In this document: positions 42,520 through 54,937 of the stretch, piece by piece | How the letters are laid out: every line of letters starts with the position of its first letter | Position numbering within the stretch: position 1 is the first letter of the stretch | Assembly (NCBI GenBank): GCA_963556145.1 | Contig: OY744472.1 | Span: 1,488,001 to 1,552,000, forward strand | Direction of reading: 5' to 3' | Length of the DNA: 64,000 bases | From: Hygrocybe punicea | Lineage: Eukaryota; Basidiomycota; Agaricomycetes; Agaricales; Hygrophoraceae | Translations under genes and position numbers: made by a program | The notes under the pieces: generated by a model | Databases searched by the model: none | The model's input: the letters and a program-made list of their open reading frames with translations, nothing else | Told to the model about the DNA's origin: nothing

Positions 42520-42845
42520 CTTATAACGGGGGAACCACCGGTCCCTCTACAGCAGATGTCAGATGCAACTGCACCCATATTGTGCAAGAATACAGAAGTG
42601 GATCTAGAGACAAGATCTCAGCCATCCTTGACCTCACGCTCCTCCTGCCATTCAACCGAGAAGATGACTTTGCCTCCAGAGAGGCTTTTAGATTGTATTG
42701 CAGGATGCTTGACGATTTCGACAAGTTGCGATCAGGAGGCAAATCTCAAGCAGAGGCCACTAACCCATTGGCTGGGTCTGATGATGAGAAGCCAAGTTGC
42801 AGTAAATGCCAGTTTGGCTGTGTTTGTGTTCTAACACATTTTTAA

Positions 42846-44139
42846 CTTACTTGCACACCTCAAGTAATCAACCATTGAATAAGCCCAGAGTCCCTCTAAC
42901 ATGTATGTTTTATTTTCAAGTTTGTTCTTCTAACTACTAAATCACTAGAATTGTGACTATAAGAATGAGTTAAAGGTCACCACCTCCAGAACCCCTTCCA
43001 TCACCATGATCCCAGCTACAACTACAACACCAACAACCGCAATCTCAAACATCAATGCCACAGCCCACATGGCAACTCATGTCACCCACACACCCCATCA
43101 AATGCAGGGTCAACATGTATTTATTTCTATCTATGCTATAGTTTTTGTCCTAGAACACATGGCTACCAATCCTTCACCCTCATCAACACCCAGCACAACC
43201 AGCACAACTGTGACCCCTACAACCACAACCACAAATGCAATCATGATGACAAACATGACCATGATGACCACGACAACCACATCAACACACAATGACAATG
43301 GTGGAGGTCAATGAGACAGATCATGCAGAGTGTGCCCAACACCACTGTTATTTGGTATTTTTATTTCCTTTGACTGCTGCCACCACATACAATGGACCCC
43401 ATGCAGTGGCAGTGTTTACAACATGTATGACATGTCAGGATGTCAATGTGAGGTGCTCCCACACCTGGGCCAGCACCCCACTCCCACCTCACAAGCAAGC
43501 CGGCCATGTCAATTGATGTGTGCAGTGCCATTGTGAGTTAAGAATGGTGCAGCGCAATGTTACCATTGCAATGGTGACTGGAAAACCACATCCATGCTGA
43601 GAAAACACATCGCCACACCAGTGATCAAAGAAGATGAGGAAAATGAATGAGAACTTGACCCAGATGTATACTTTCAACTGCAGGCAGTTGCTTTGGATAT
43701 TGAGTCCTTATGAATCAGGTGTTGTCCAGAAACTTTTTGTGCCATACAAGCAATACTTATACTCTTACAGATTCACTATCTTCCTATCTCAACAATGGGG
43801 TTGCACCATGGCAACAGCATAGACTCCTTTGGCTTCCAAGCACTTGTCCACCCCCACCTGCACTTACAAACATTGTTCCTGGTCATGATGTTTGTAGCCA
43901 TGCCAAACCTGGCAATGAATGCAATGAGAGTGAATATTACTTTCAAGTTTCACACTGCAATGAATTGTGATAGTGTCATGAGTTGGAGAGGATGAGGATA
44001 TGCCATGCATAGCAACAGCCCTCTAGCACAAGTCTGAAAAAAGGAATAGGCAGTGCCAATGAGAATGTGAGAATAAATGGGAGCACATCATGGGGATATG
44101 AACAATGACAAAGAAAAGAATAAGAAAATATTGGAATTA
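42846..44139. other. Intergenic with low-complexity and repeat fragments
   Basis: ACCACAACCACAAC-type low complexity at 43000-43310, a GTCAATTGATG repeat fragment at 43508, and otherwise short unconvincing frames. No gene called. Confidence 0.4.
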
Positions 44140-44391
44140 TGTGGAATCCGCCACTCAAGCAGAGAATTATCTGGACTTATCCGGACTAATTAGTAATACT
44201 GTTAGTAAGCATTAGGAATATTCTAGTATATATTCCCTAGGTATAAAAGGACTCTGTATATACTTTACCTATAGTCTTATGCCTATAACTGTAGTCTCCA
44301 ACAGAAAACAAGGAACAAGACAAGGAGGTAAAAGAAACAAAAAGGACTGTAAAGGAATGTGTGGCAGTGCAGAATCCTAACACATCCCACA
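44140..44391 (+). repeat. Probable solo LTR (252 bp)
   Basis: Starts TGTGGAATCCGCCACTC and ends CATCCCACA (terminal inverted match TGTGG/CCACA). A TATA box lies at 44239 (GGTATAAAAGGACTC), followed by a pyrimidine/A-rich leader. The size and layout fit a copia-like LTR. No matching duplication seen and no partner in the window. Confidence 0.42.
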
Positions 44392-46226
44392 CTCCAAGCT
44401 ACATTGTTGTTCGCCCAACACTGACTTCCCCTGGTGCTCTACATCACCCTCCCAGGTTCATCTTTTCATCTCTTTGCTGCCCTTGGACATCTTTCTCTGC
44501 TCTCTCTGTGATATTTATCTCTCCTTGTTTGGACCTTGGACCTCTCTAGACACCACTCTGGCACTCTCCTAACACCATTTCCAGACCTCTTTAGCTTTTA
44601 GCACTGCACCGGTTTTATTTCTTCTCATGTACTACATCATTGTAACAGCAAGTGTAGGCATAGATCTGGAGTGGAATCTACTGTGAAGAGTGATCAGCAA
44701 GTAGAAGTGATCAGAGGAGTGGCAAGTAGTGAATCCAAGGTCATGTAAGTGGAAACTGGAGAGGATTAGACCTATCCGGTTGGTTGGGTTGGTTTCCAGA
44801 TTGATTATAGGATCGGATCCAGTGGGGATAGTTTCTGGAGTGATTTGAGAATCGGATCTGGTGAGGTCATGGATCGGAGTGTGTGTGTTTTTAGGTGAGG
44901 TATGGATGAGTTTGTTGAAGGATAATGAGGAGCAATGATAGACTTAATGTAAAAGGGTTCTGAGCATTTTGGAGTGAAGAGTCAACTTGTTTTTGTTGGT
45001 ACAATTATCCCTACATTTTATATTACTAGATGAGGTGGTGCTCTGCACAGGCTAGTTAGGAGGAGAGGGAGTCAACATCAAATCTACTAAATATATCAAT
45101 CTGACCAATGTCTCTATGAAACGTGATAGGGTCCTTAGGGAGTGGTAGTATAGGAGTGATTTGGTGTCAATGATCATCGCAGTGAGAACATATATAGTCA
45201 GGTTGAGTGTCGGGCTGTGTTGTGGATCAGATCTGGATCCAGGTTCAGTGGATTTTGGAATGTATGTTGATCGGGTTCATTACGAGTCTCTGTGTGGAGT
45301 CAGGTAGGGTTTGAAAGTCCGGTCCGGTCCGGTTTTTTGACCAATTTCCAAAAGACCGCAACCGGAACCGGTTGCCATAACACCACAAGATGGCCTAAAC
45401 CGGACTTAACTGCTCAGAACCGGTCTCTTGTGGTTCAGTTGCTGTCTTCCAACCAGATTTAACTGGTCCTTACATTAACCGGTTGCTAAACCAGTTGAAA
45501 CTGGTTCAGACCGAGCCCAGACCAATCAATAAATCTCTGTCGATTCACTTGGCAGCTGATCTTTGCAAACTGCCTCAATTAATAAACTAATTCCGGCAGC
45601 TCATCTTCGTCAACTTCATCAAAATCCCCATCCGGGCCAGCTTCAACAGGAGACGTTGGCCTGGATATTGTTGTCAGATGATCCCGGCATAGATTCGTTA
45701 AATGAATTAGTACATACATGTGACCCCCGAGATGCTGAAGAGCCTCATCCAGCCAGACCCTGGAAGCACCAGCATTGTCTGAAATGACATAGTTCTGGTG
45801 CGTCGACTCAAACTAGATGAATGTTCATAGACTTGGAACACTGACATACAATGGCCCAAATACTCACAAGAATGCAGATAGTCAAGAAGTCGACGAGACC
45901 TCTCCAGAACGGCTGGTCAGTGAGAACATTTAGTGCATACGCATTCTGTGAATGCACTAAAAGGACATTGGTGGACGTGTCCATAAGCAGATTCAAGCGA
46001 GTTGCAACAGCTTCAGAGAGCAATGGAAAGTCAGATGCACGATTCTGAAAAAATTGATCATTGATGATGTAGAATTACTGTGACGACAGACAGACCTTCC
46101 ACCAGCCCAGCACTGGGCCTGACCAACGAGTGCTTTGTACTTGGCTTGATAAGCTGCGAAGATATGCTCTGAGCTGAACAGCTTCCTGACCGATACCCAA
46201 ATTAAAGGTGGGTTGACTGGGAACAT

Positions 46227-47114
46227 TCATTCTGATGCGGTGACTCGGATATGGGAGATTAGAGACGGGAAGAGACGACTGGAGGAGATTCTTATACTTT
46301 TCGGCTGCAAACTTGAACCGATTATCATGCAGTGGAAGCGATCCTGAGCCGATTTGTGCTCACACTTCCCATCATCGGAGGCCCTCAATGTCCTAAGTCG
46401 CTTCAATGATGTCGGTGTAGCCGAAGGGTGCGGAGCAGCTTTGCGACTTGGAACTGGGACATCTCGCATGTCGGATTCCATGGTTTTCTTCTTTTCAGGG
46501 CATGACATTGTCCATGAGAGCCCATCTCGCGAGGGTCGATACAGCTGGCGAGGGAAGTGGAGCGCCACCGGGTTCCTTGTCTCGACACGGAAGAGCAGAC
46601 TTATCAGCGATAAAGACGAGGGATGAGATGGCCCGATGATCATCCCCGCAAGTTTAGCCTCATGTAGAGCACGTTCCTGTTGCGGTCTCACTGCGGGACT
46701 TTGGAGAAGCGAAATGCAATAGTGAATAGTGGTAACTTGCCAATTTTCATAAAGAACATCATTGGTGTGTTCCTCCGTGTTCGTTCAGACCAACATTTGT
46801 TGGAGCTTGACAAAATCACAGTGGTCCTCATTGCTGATAGATGCGGTGAGGATGAGATGTTTGAGTGGGTGGTGGCCAATGCAGTCGGCAAAGCGCACGA
46901 GGCCAAAGAGGAGAGATTGCAGTCCGTCGTGTTGACTCATTACAGAAGTGGTTGGTGAGGAACAGGTTACAGGTGTGGCATTGTCTCTTACATGAGGCGG
47001 CCGAGGGACGGAAGTATCCAAGGTAGCCGTAGATGCAGTGAAAACATGATAACCCGAAAATGTGCCAGTGAAAACTTGAATACCAGCATGGTAAAGAGCC
47101 GCAAAGACAACCAT
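46227..47114 (-). pseudogene. Possible second ORF within the hAT transposon
   Basis: One frame from ATG 47114 (MVVFAALYHAGIQVFTGTFS) to TGA 46227, about 295 codons, broken only by an in-frame TGA near 46785 (before TNTEEHTNDVLYENWQ). Later parts are Ser/Arg/Lys-rich (RDVPVPSRKAAPHPSATP). No domain recognised. It starts 47 bp downstream of the transposase stop on the same strand. It could be a second hAT-encoded gene, part of its 3' UTR, or captured DNA. Confidence 0.3.
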
Positions 47115-47160
47115 TCATAATATGTAACTAGCACATGGGATACTACACAATCACCGGAGA

Positions 47161-50100
47161 CTAATCAGCTTCGTGGATTTCATCTTCATGAACATCCCAT
47201 GCTTCGTCTTCTGTGTCCAGGCGAAGCATCTCAACAAAATCATCCAGTTCTATCTCCTGTACTTGGGAGGAGTTCCAAGCTGCTAAGTCCACAAGTGAGC
47301 CCCACCAGCCAAACTTCAGGACCTGAAGTTCCTCGAACCGCTCAGCGCCCAGCCGTGATCACTGGTCACTAGCAACTTCCTTACCAGCAGAGAACAAGTG
47401 TTCACATGGGACTGACGATGCCTGGACAGGGAGGACATCGAGGGTGATCTTTGCCAGTGTAGGATAGAGTTTTGCATGAGTCTGATAGAATATGTTAGTA
47501 AATGGTAACACGGTTCGCTAATTATCCACCAACCGCCCACCATTCCACAATGTCAGTGTCCTTTGTTACGTCCTGAGGGATGTCGGTAAGATAGTGGCGT
47601 AACTCTGCTCTCCATCCTTCGTTACGAATTGACTGCGTGAGTAAAACTCGGCGGTGCAGATCGTACTCGTCCATGTCTTCAAGGAGTGTGTGAGACCTGT
47701 CCACAGTGGGTATAGACGGCGTTGAGACTGATGATGGAGTGTCACTGTGATAGGCTTCCATCTTTGCGAGTTGTCAAGGTCAACATGCTTGAGTAAACAC
47801 TGCTACGTACAGTTTCTTCAAGAAGTTTTTCGGCCTCCTCTTGCCAGTTCTTTGCTTTGAGATTTCCTGCCTCCATTTCGGCCACTTGTTCCTCTGCACC
47901 TCCCCAAGCAATTTTGATGTAGTTGAGCTTGTAATACGGGTGTAGTACTGTCAAATTTGTGAGCACCGTAACCATACACACTCGTCAGACATAAACCTAA
48001 TGCAAGAATGTAAGCCGGCTTCTCATCGAACTTCGTATAATATTTTTTTATCTTCTCGAGTCCATCAGTGAGTGCGGCCTTGTAAACTGAATATTTGGGG
48101 TCATCCCGTTTTGCTTCCCAAGCAGTTTGTAGACGTTCCAAGGCAGGGAGAGCACGCCAAAGTGTCGGCTTTCGTTCAGCTGAAAAATATTGCTGTATCC
48201 GATTGGCATCCTGCACACAAAAAAATCAGGGGATCTTTCAAACAACAGTGCCAGGTTTCGGGTACTGCGAGGATGGCTTGTGCATCAATGACACACTCCC
48301 AGTCAGTCTGCTTGAGTTGAAACGCTGACCATGGGATTTTTTTGATAATCTTTCCATCACAACGAATTGTCGTAATGGGTCCATACAATTCATCAGCGGA
48401 TGCAATGAAAAGTTTTATGGCCTGGGTAACAGTGGCTGAGAATGGTAATTGATACATAACAACAAAAGACAGACCTGGCGTAAATCATGCGCCCGAGCTA
48501 ACATGCCATATGCTGTACCCCATCGAGTGTTGCCATGCAGAGGGATGCGTAGGGGTGTATTGGTGCCGCACTGCACTTGGAGCCTTTCAAAATATTCGAT
48601 ACGCTGGCCAGAGGATTGAATCTGTAGAGAAAAGCAAGATAAGCACATTATTGACCGAAAAGTGAACAAATACCTTGATTGCCAAAGTGCGGATTGCCGA
48701 AATAACATCCAGTGATCCACCGAGAATACGATTCCCAGGAGAAGAGGGGTCGTATTCCCAGATTGCTGTGGTATTTTCTGTCGCAGCGATCTTTGTAATG
48801 TGTGACATAAAATCAATCACCGCTAAATTAACTACATGAGCCAGACATCTGAACAGTAGTGAGAGGAAGGGCAAAATGAAAGAATAAACGACCTACGGCA
48901 AGCGATTCTCACATGCGAACCATTGTCGGAGTTTGCGATGCACAAGGATTGCCTGAACTGTACTGCAGGTGGTGTCGTTGTTGGATGTATTGTCAGCGGT
49001 AATGCAATAGAGCTAGAATGGTTGCATATCAGTACGTGACAGACTCGGAGATACCTGCATACCTTAGATTCTTTGGTGGTGATGATTCCTACCCGCTCAC
49101 AAAGTCCAACAAAGTACTTCCCAAGGTTTTCGCCGGAGTGCACGCCAGAGATCCCTCAAAATGCAATTACTTCGGATCGCAGTGTCCATTTCGAATCCTT
49201 GACTTCGATCCAATGACATGTGATGCCTAGGAATGAGGCTTTTGATGAATCTGCCGACCATCCGTCCATTGTTGCTGAGACCTTGCCCGGTGCAGACTAC
49301 AAACTTAGCCAACAAGAAGCGCAGAAGTATCATGAACCCACAGAGATTTGGTTCTTGAATTCGTTGAGCATCTGGACAAATTCGTTGTGTATATATGTTT
49401 TAACATCGTGTGTGGAGGGAAGATCAGCGTTGGTTGAGTGTGGCCGCATTGCCACGAGGCAGTTACGGAATGCAGCTTTGTCTACGACTGCAAGAGACTT
49501 GGCTACAAGTGAGCCTACACGTAGGTCAAAACTGTCTTCTCCTACCTGATCATCGCAAACAACAAACTTAGCGACTGCTTTCAGAAGCCCCTCGCGTGCA
49601 AATTCTTTCAGGTTGTCCACCTTGAGAAAAGTTTTGTCAAGTTTTCCTTGCTTACTAGAACCATTCTTCGCCTTCTGCATCTCTTTCCAAATGGGTCGTG
49701 GGATTGCCCACGGGGAAATGGTGATGTTTTTCTTGTTGCATCGTTCCTTATAAACATCAAAGTGCTGACGAATATGCTGCCGACAGGAGGAGTTCCCACC
49801 GATATGAAAACATTTTCGCAGGCCATTGCGAGAGGCAAACAGATCGTCGGCTCTGTGATGTTTATTAGTGGGTTGTTTTATATGATCAATAGTTTGCTAG
49901 TGCTCACTTGCATACTAAACACCAGCGTCCTTTCAAGGTTTCAACAGTGCCCTTTTTATGAGTGAATTTCACTGTGACCCTATCCGAGAATACCGTAAGC
50001 ATATCCTGAGTTGAATCTTTCTTGACTTTTTTCTGATTTGGGATACTCGCTTGGTGATTGTTGTCCAGGCCATCCTAAAAACAGTATTGTCCTGAAACAC

Positions 50101-50395
50101 CATGGTTACGAGTGCCAATGCTCACTGATTGTTCACCGGCAGTCCCAGACTGACTTTCCCCATCACTGGCAACCTCAACTTCTTCGCAACTTGATGATGA
50201 CTCTGTTCCGTTGCCAACTTCCTGGACCTCAGTAATTTTGATGCGTTTCGGTGGTGGATTTTTTGGTGTGCCATCATCAGATTCATCAGAGGCAACATGC
50301 TGATGCCGCTTTTTGGATTTCTTTGGATCAGGAGCCTTTCCCCTAGTCTTTGTCCTCTGCTGGCGTGAAGATTTGTTGGTTCTGCTGGGTGCCAT
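47161..50395 (-). pseudogene. hAT transposase, multi-exon, one nonsense codon
   Basis: Starts MAPSRTNKSSRQQRTKTRGK (basic, NLS-like). Exons follow with a BED-like Cys/His region (GTVETLKGRWCLVCK; KCFHIGGNSSCRQHIRQHF), AKFVVCDDQ, SATMDGWSADSSKASFLG (catalytic-core region), TADNTSNNDTTCSTVQAIL, LPCLAHVVNLAVIDFM, GNTRWGTAYGMLARAH and the C-terminal hAT dimerisation domain YPTLAKITLDVLPVQASSVP / CEHLFSAGKEVASD, ending at TAG 47161. Short introns separate these blocks (for example GTAGGA...GCAG after FVVCDDQ). A TGA at 47359-47361 interrupts the dimerisation domain (CGA-to-TGA type). The enzyme would excise and insert this and related elements; here it is probably inactive. Exact exon limits were not all fixed. 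Confidence 0.82.
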
Positions 50396-50807
50396 GTATT
50401 GATATCAATTGAGGTTGGGAAAGACTTTTTTATATTCATCACCTGCTTGGAAGCCCCGAGCCGAATACGAATAGCTTTTGAACACGTAACAATTTGCAAT
50501 TTTCCAAGGAGTCATTGCCATCGCTGCAAGCACAACATATTTATTGCACGTATATTGTACAAATCCAGAGATTTACAAGTGGCTACATGGGTCACTGGTT
50601 CCGGTTGTAACCGGTTGCAACCGGTTTTTGGCCGGTTGCATTTGAGAAGTCATATGACATGAACTGGAACCGGAGTTAAGTGAAATCTGGTGCAACTGCA
50701 ACCGGCGGTCTGGTTGTTTAGTGGTCCGGTTGGGTCCGGTTCCGGTTTTTTTCTGGTCCAAAGGACTGGACTTTCAAACCCTAGAGTCAGGTTGGGTCAT
50801 ATATGTC

Positions 50808-51708
50808 TCATGCAGGTTTGGACCCTGGGACTGTCGGGTACAGGTATGGGTTGCCAAATGAAGAATCACGAGAAACCCATGACCTGTGGTCAACCCATGA
50901 GTAGCCATGACTGAACGGTGACTTCCTGTCACAACCACCCAACACAGCAACACAAGCAGAGCGGTTTGCGATTGCAAACCATTCTGCTCAAGGTAAGTCT
51001 CTTTTTTCATTGAAAGTTGATACTTTTACTAACTAAAACTGTTTTAGTGGAATATTCCTGTGCTATGCTACACCACCACCATCCAACACCATCCCACACC
51101 AACACCACCACCAACCAACCTCAATTGGCAATGGCAACGGCAGCACCAATGGAAATGGCAGCAACCAACACCAAGGGCAACAGCATCCAATCCAAACACA
51201 ATCCAAACCACCACCATCCAACACTGTTCACCACAGTTACCACCACCAACACAAATGGCAGTGGCAATGGCAACACCAGCAGCAATGGCCACACAACACA
51301 ACAGGAGCAGGAATGGGAATGGGAACACAACCTGCAACGTCCCATCTCCCCATGCTCAGGCACCGGCTGCCAGCACCCACGCCAAATGACATGGATGAAT
51401 GGCAAATGGTGGCACACAGGAGGGTGACACAGCAGGGTGGGGCCATGACAGCAGGACAAGGAGGGTTGGTGAATGTGAAGGATGGGCAGGGTGGGGCACT
51501 TTGCCCCGCCCTCTTTTTATTTTATTTTAATAAAATGTATTAATACTATTGTAATACATGGGTCATTGGGTTACCTGTGACCCGTCTCATACAACCTGCC
51601 AGTGAGCCAAACACACCCGCCACCTGACCTGTACCCACGATCTGGGTACAGGTATTTCTCCGATCCAGTAGGGTGGGAAATACCTGGGGGTTACCTGTGC
51701 GGATGCCT
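50808..51708. mobile_element. Putative 0.9-kb insertion within the solo LTR
   Basis: Flanked by nine identical bases ATATATGTC (50799-50807 and 51709-51717). Removing the segment and one copy makes the LTR continuous. The ends are weakly inverted (GCAGGTTTGGACCC against GCACAGGTAACCCC), and both sides contain GGGTACAGGTAT-type motifs. The interior has CACCAACACC/GGCAACAGCA low complexity (51060-51300) and no transposase. Confidence 0.5.
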
Positions 51709-51963
51709 ATATATGTCAGGTTTTCATGCATAGAGGGACCATGCCCTCTACAACATACCAAAATCTGGGCCTTGCCACTGTTTCAGGGAAAGGCCACTTA
51801 CGCTTATTCCTTTCTCACCAAACAACTGAGGTGCTTGATTAGATGCTAATTCAAGCTCAGATCTCCCAGGCTCTCGGAGCCTGGTCACGAGGCTAAGTTC
51901 TGCGGCCCGTCACGGTTTCGGTAACAGATCAGTACTGCGCTTTATTACAACTTGGGCCACACA

Positions 51964-53243
51964 ATGGCTGCATACTTCTTCGCATCGCCCATAGACATCG
52001 ACGTTAAACTCGAGGGGGAAGATGTTCGAAAACAGGTGGAAATAAAGGGAGAGAAAGACCGATCAATTTCATGTCCTGTGTACTATGACGGAGATTCCGT
52101 AGGAGGCCAGGTTTGTCCCTACTCGGGATTCACTATACACTGGTCGCCTCATCACTCGATCTATTTCAGATAGCCATACGAGTACGAGACGGAAAGAAAT
52201 TCACACATGAAGGAATCAAAGTCGAGTTTGTCGGAAGCATAGGTCAGTTGGTTCCACCAGCTTCGTCTCGCCCACCGACATCGAGTTTGGGTCTGCAGAA
52301 CTTTTCTATGATAGAGGACATCACCATGAATTCTTGTCGTTGTCTCAAGAACTGGCTGCTCCGGGAGAAATGCGGCAAGCACAAACGTTCGAATTCCAGT
52401 TCAAAAATGTGGAGAAGCAGTTTGAAAGCTACCAGGGCATTAATGTGAAGCTCAGGTATCGTAGAATTTCGGCCTCTATAGGGAAAGATTTGTTGAAACA
52501 TCTACAGGTACTTCATCCGTGTCTCGATTTCTCGGAGAATGGCGGACGTAACGAAGGAGAGGGATATCTGGGTACATTCTTTCCGCATGCCTCCCGACAG
52601 CAACAACGCCATCAAGATGGAGGTTGGCATCGAAGATTGTCTGCACATCGAATTCGAATACAACAAATCCAAGTATTGTCATTTCTTTGGTTCTCGCCTT
52701 GGTGATAATCAGAATGGGTTCGCAGATATCACTTGAAGGATGTCATTGTTGGGAAGATTTACTTCCTTCTCGTGCGTATCAAGATAAAACACATGGAACT
52801 TTCTATCATTCGACGAGAGACGACGGGGGCGCCGCCAAACCAATATAACGAGAGCGAGACAATCACGAAATTCGAGATTATGGATGGGGCACCAGTGCGA
52901 GGTACTATTGCTTCCTTCATACTATAACACGTTTTTTTTTTTTGATTGGACATTTATCAGGGGAAACGATCCCAATTCGACTTTTCCTTGGTGGATTTGA
53001 CTTGACACCAACATTCCGAGACGTGAACAAAAAGTTCAGCACACGATACTACCTTAATTTGGTGCTTATCGATGAAGAGAATCGTCGATACTTCAAACAG
53101 CAGGTACGTCTCCTCCTGGATCCGATGGGGTAAATCTTGAATATCGTTCTTTCTAGGAGATCACGATTTTCCGCATACCAGAAGTATGTGTCTACGTTGT
53201 ACTGTTTCCTGTTACCTGACCTGTTTTCATTTCGCAGAACTAA
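51964..53243 (+). CDS. VPS26: Vacuolar protein sorting-associated protein 26 (retromer)
   Basis: Retromer core subunit for endosome-to-Golgi retrieval; an arrestin-fold protein that binds VPS35 and cargo adaptors on endosomal membranes. Eight exons (51964-52110, 52170-52242, 52299-52455, 52508-52672, 52726-52901, 52961-53103, 53157-53183, 53238-53243) give 297 residues, the usual VPS26 length. Diagnostic blocks in order: [151 protein letters not shown]. All introns are GT-AG, 53-59 nt; the last codons need a 54-nt terminal intron. It lies just right of the transposon island and appears intact. Confidence 0.95.
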
Positions 53244-53418
53244 TCTACTTGTACCAATATAATTTATATTCGACTGAATGTGTGCCTGAATGTGTGCCTG
53301 AAATCGCGCTGCACGTGACTTTGTTGATTGAGCTTCGCCGCGTCAAACCACTTGCAAGTTATTGAACTTGACCTGAACCACAAACATCTAACCCTGGACT
53401 CTAACCCTGGGCTTAACA

Positions 53419-54937
53419 ATGTCTAAGCGTGCTTTCAGTGACTGCGGCACCTCTAGCCCACCGTCAAAGCGTCGTCATCTCCTATCTTCATCGCCATCGT
53501 ATGCCACGGATGTACCACACACACCGCACAAGACGCGCTATCCCATCATATCAGACTCCCCAACCAATCCTTTTGGCAGAAAACGGGCGCTGAGCCTAGC
53601 TCTTCCCTGTCGGACCTCCTTTGGGAAACATCTTGCACTTCGGTTCCAGCTCGTCTGTGATGGAGGCCGTGGCAGAGACAAGGACGACGTGTACCGAATC
53701 GTTCAGGTCCCTTTGAACTACACTTTTCGTCTGTTGCACAAGCTGTTGCTGTTTTTATTTGGAGACACAAAGGGTTTCCTGCCTGCTACCCGTAACTCAT
53801 CGCAACTCTCTGGCACCCGTACCCGGATTCGCAATGTGAAAACGAAAGAAGAGGAAATAGAGACACGAAGTTGCGAGCTAAATTCCGGACACCTATTCGA
53901 AGCCAAGGAATCTATCACCTTGTACAGGACAACGTACAAAGCTGGGCAAATCAAAACTGCCCAGACTTGGGCGAAACTTTCGAGTGTTCGGGATCCATAC
54001 CGGTATATGGACGAGGACGACGACCACGATGCTACCGAGGAGGAAGGGCCATTCAAATATCCCTGCCAAGGAAGCGTGGAACTTGACGCTGGTGATGAGG
54101 AAGCTGTTGAATGGAGGTGGGAGGCGGAGGAAGATATAACATTGGCTCAGGTTTGGCCGAAGGGTCCGGACTTGTCCAGGGGTGTCGTTTATGTACGTTT
54201 CTCCTCATGAATTCGTTTTGGATCTTCTTTAGATGACCTCGAGCTTATAGCATCATGACTCGCGGACCCAAATTCATATCACCGTAAACACGATTTCCCT
54301 CCCTCCGAGGAAAGGAGTCGGCAACAAACCATTTATCTTTCTTGCTCGCGGCCTTGTCAGCCTTGGCAGTGATACAACTCGGGTAGAAAACACCACACAG
54401 TATGTCCCCGCCGACCGCTGGAACCGACATCATGCATTCGAAAATTTCCTAAAGCAATCTTGTGAAACTAATCCTACTCCACATTTAATAAACGATATAG
54501 GGGATATTTCTGTATGTTTGTATCTTAAGTCAGGTTGACATTTTTTATTGACTGAATCGCTCTCATAGTCCATGCCCATACCCTCCTCTACGCCAGGGCT
54601 CTCCATGACGTCCTCTGCAGCCTCGACGCCCATCTGCAACCTTATCCACACGCCCATCACGCCAGGTCCGTCACACCCCATCCACCAGCTGCGGCTGGAC
54701 CACGTCCATAAGCGGATAGCGCGACTGGCGAAGAAGGGGATGGATGAGCTTGAGTCCGATGAAGATGAGGAAGTGGAGATTGACGAACTTGTGGACGAGG
54801 GCTCGGATCCAGAGGTAGATGGGAGCAATGTTGCAGTGGACCTTCAAGTTGGTGCAATTACAGAGTGGGAAGGAAAAGTGTGGGCGAAGGGGCAGAAGAA
54901 GAGTTGGCGGGAGTGGGATCCGTTCAGAGATGGTTAA
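53419..54937 (+). CDS. Conserved basidiomycete protein with pRiA4b ORF3-like region
   Basis: Three exons (53419-54192, 54251-54511, 54569-54937) encode 467 residues. The N-terminus is Ser/Pro/Arg-rich and disordered (SPPSKRRHLLSSSP, possible NLS). Then YRIVQVPLNYTFRLLHKLLL, SGHLFEAKESITLYRTTYKA and WRWEAEEDITLAQVWPKGPD resemble the core of plasmid pRiA4b ORF3-type domains (an IPPxxWR-like entry helix, then a beta-rich part). Exon 2 has THITVNTISLPPRKG-like sequence; exon 3 is acidic (DELESDEDEEVEIDELVDEG) and ends EWDPFRDG. Introns are 58 and 57 nt. The function of this family in fungi is not known. The reading frame is intact. Confidence 0.75.

Larger units (their letters stand above)
40819..42845 (+). 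pseudogene. Hypothetical 125-aa protein split by a hAT-type element
   Basis: Exon pieces 40819-40878 and 42528-42845 join in phase once 40879-42519 and one CTTATAAC are removed: MTHNEEFSEVPMQTQGSSYN continuing GGTTGPSTADVRC. The restored frame is 125 codons, ending VCVLTHF. It has a helical middle (ISAILDLTLLLPFNREDDFA) and several Cys residues. No domain recognised; similarity to transposon-associated basidiomycete frames is possible but not established. An upstream TATA-like TTATAAA lies about 170 bp before the ATG. Confidence 0.55.
45305..50783 (-). mobile_element. hAT DNA transposon, 5.5 kb
   Basis: Termini TAGGGTTTGAAAGTCC and its complement GGACTTTCAAACCCTA, flanked by perfect 8-bp duplications GAGTCAGG (45297-45304, 50784-50791). 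Sub-terminal sequence on both sides is dense in ACCGGTT/AACCGG motifs, likely transposase-binding repeats. A hAT transposase gene is read leftwards (47161-50395) and a second region (45560-47114) has unknown frames. The ends are intact; the transposase carries a nonsense codon. Confidence 0.9.
44653..51752. repeat. Solo gypsy-type LTR interrupted by two insertions
   Basis: Starts TGTAGGCATAGATCTGG; its early part AAGTGATCAGAGGAGT matches the LTR of the 9355-21206 element, and it ends AGGGACCATGCCCTCTACA, the family's end form. It is interrupted at 45305-50783 (hAT transposon) and again at 50808-51708. With both removed the LTR is about 0.7 kb and continuous (TATATATGTC|AGGTTTTCATGCA). No internal domain adjoins it. 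The flanks CAAG/ACAT do not match. Confidence 0.6.

Noticed and set aside
51060..51459. ORFs of about 110-136 aa rich in His, Thr and Asn
   Set aside because: Made of CACCAACACC low-complexity repeat within a putative insertion, open on both strands.
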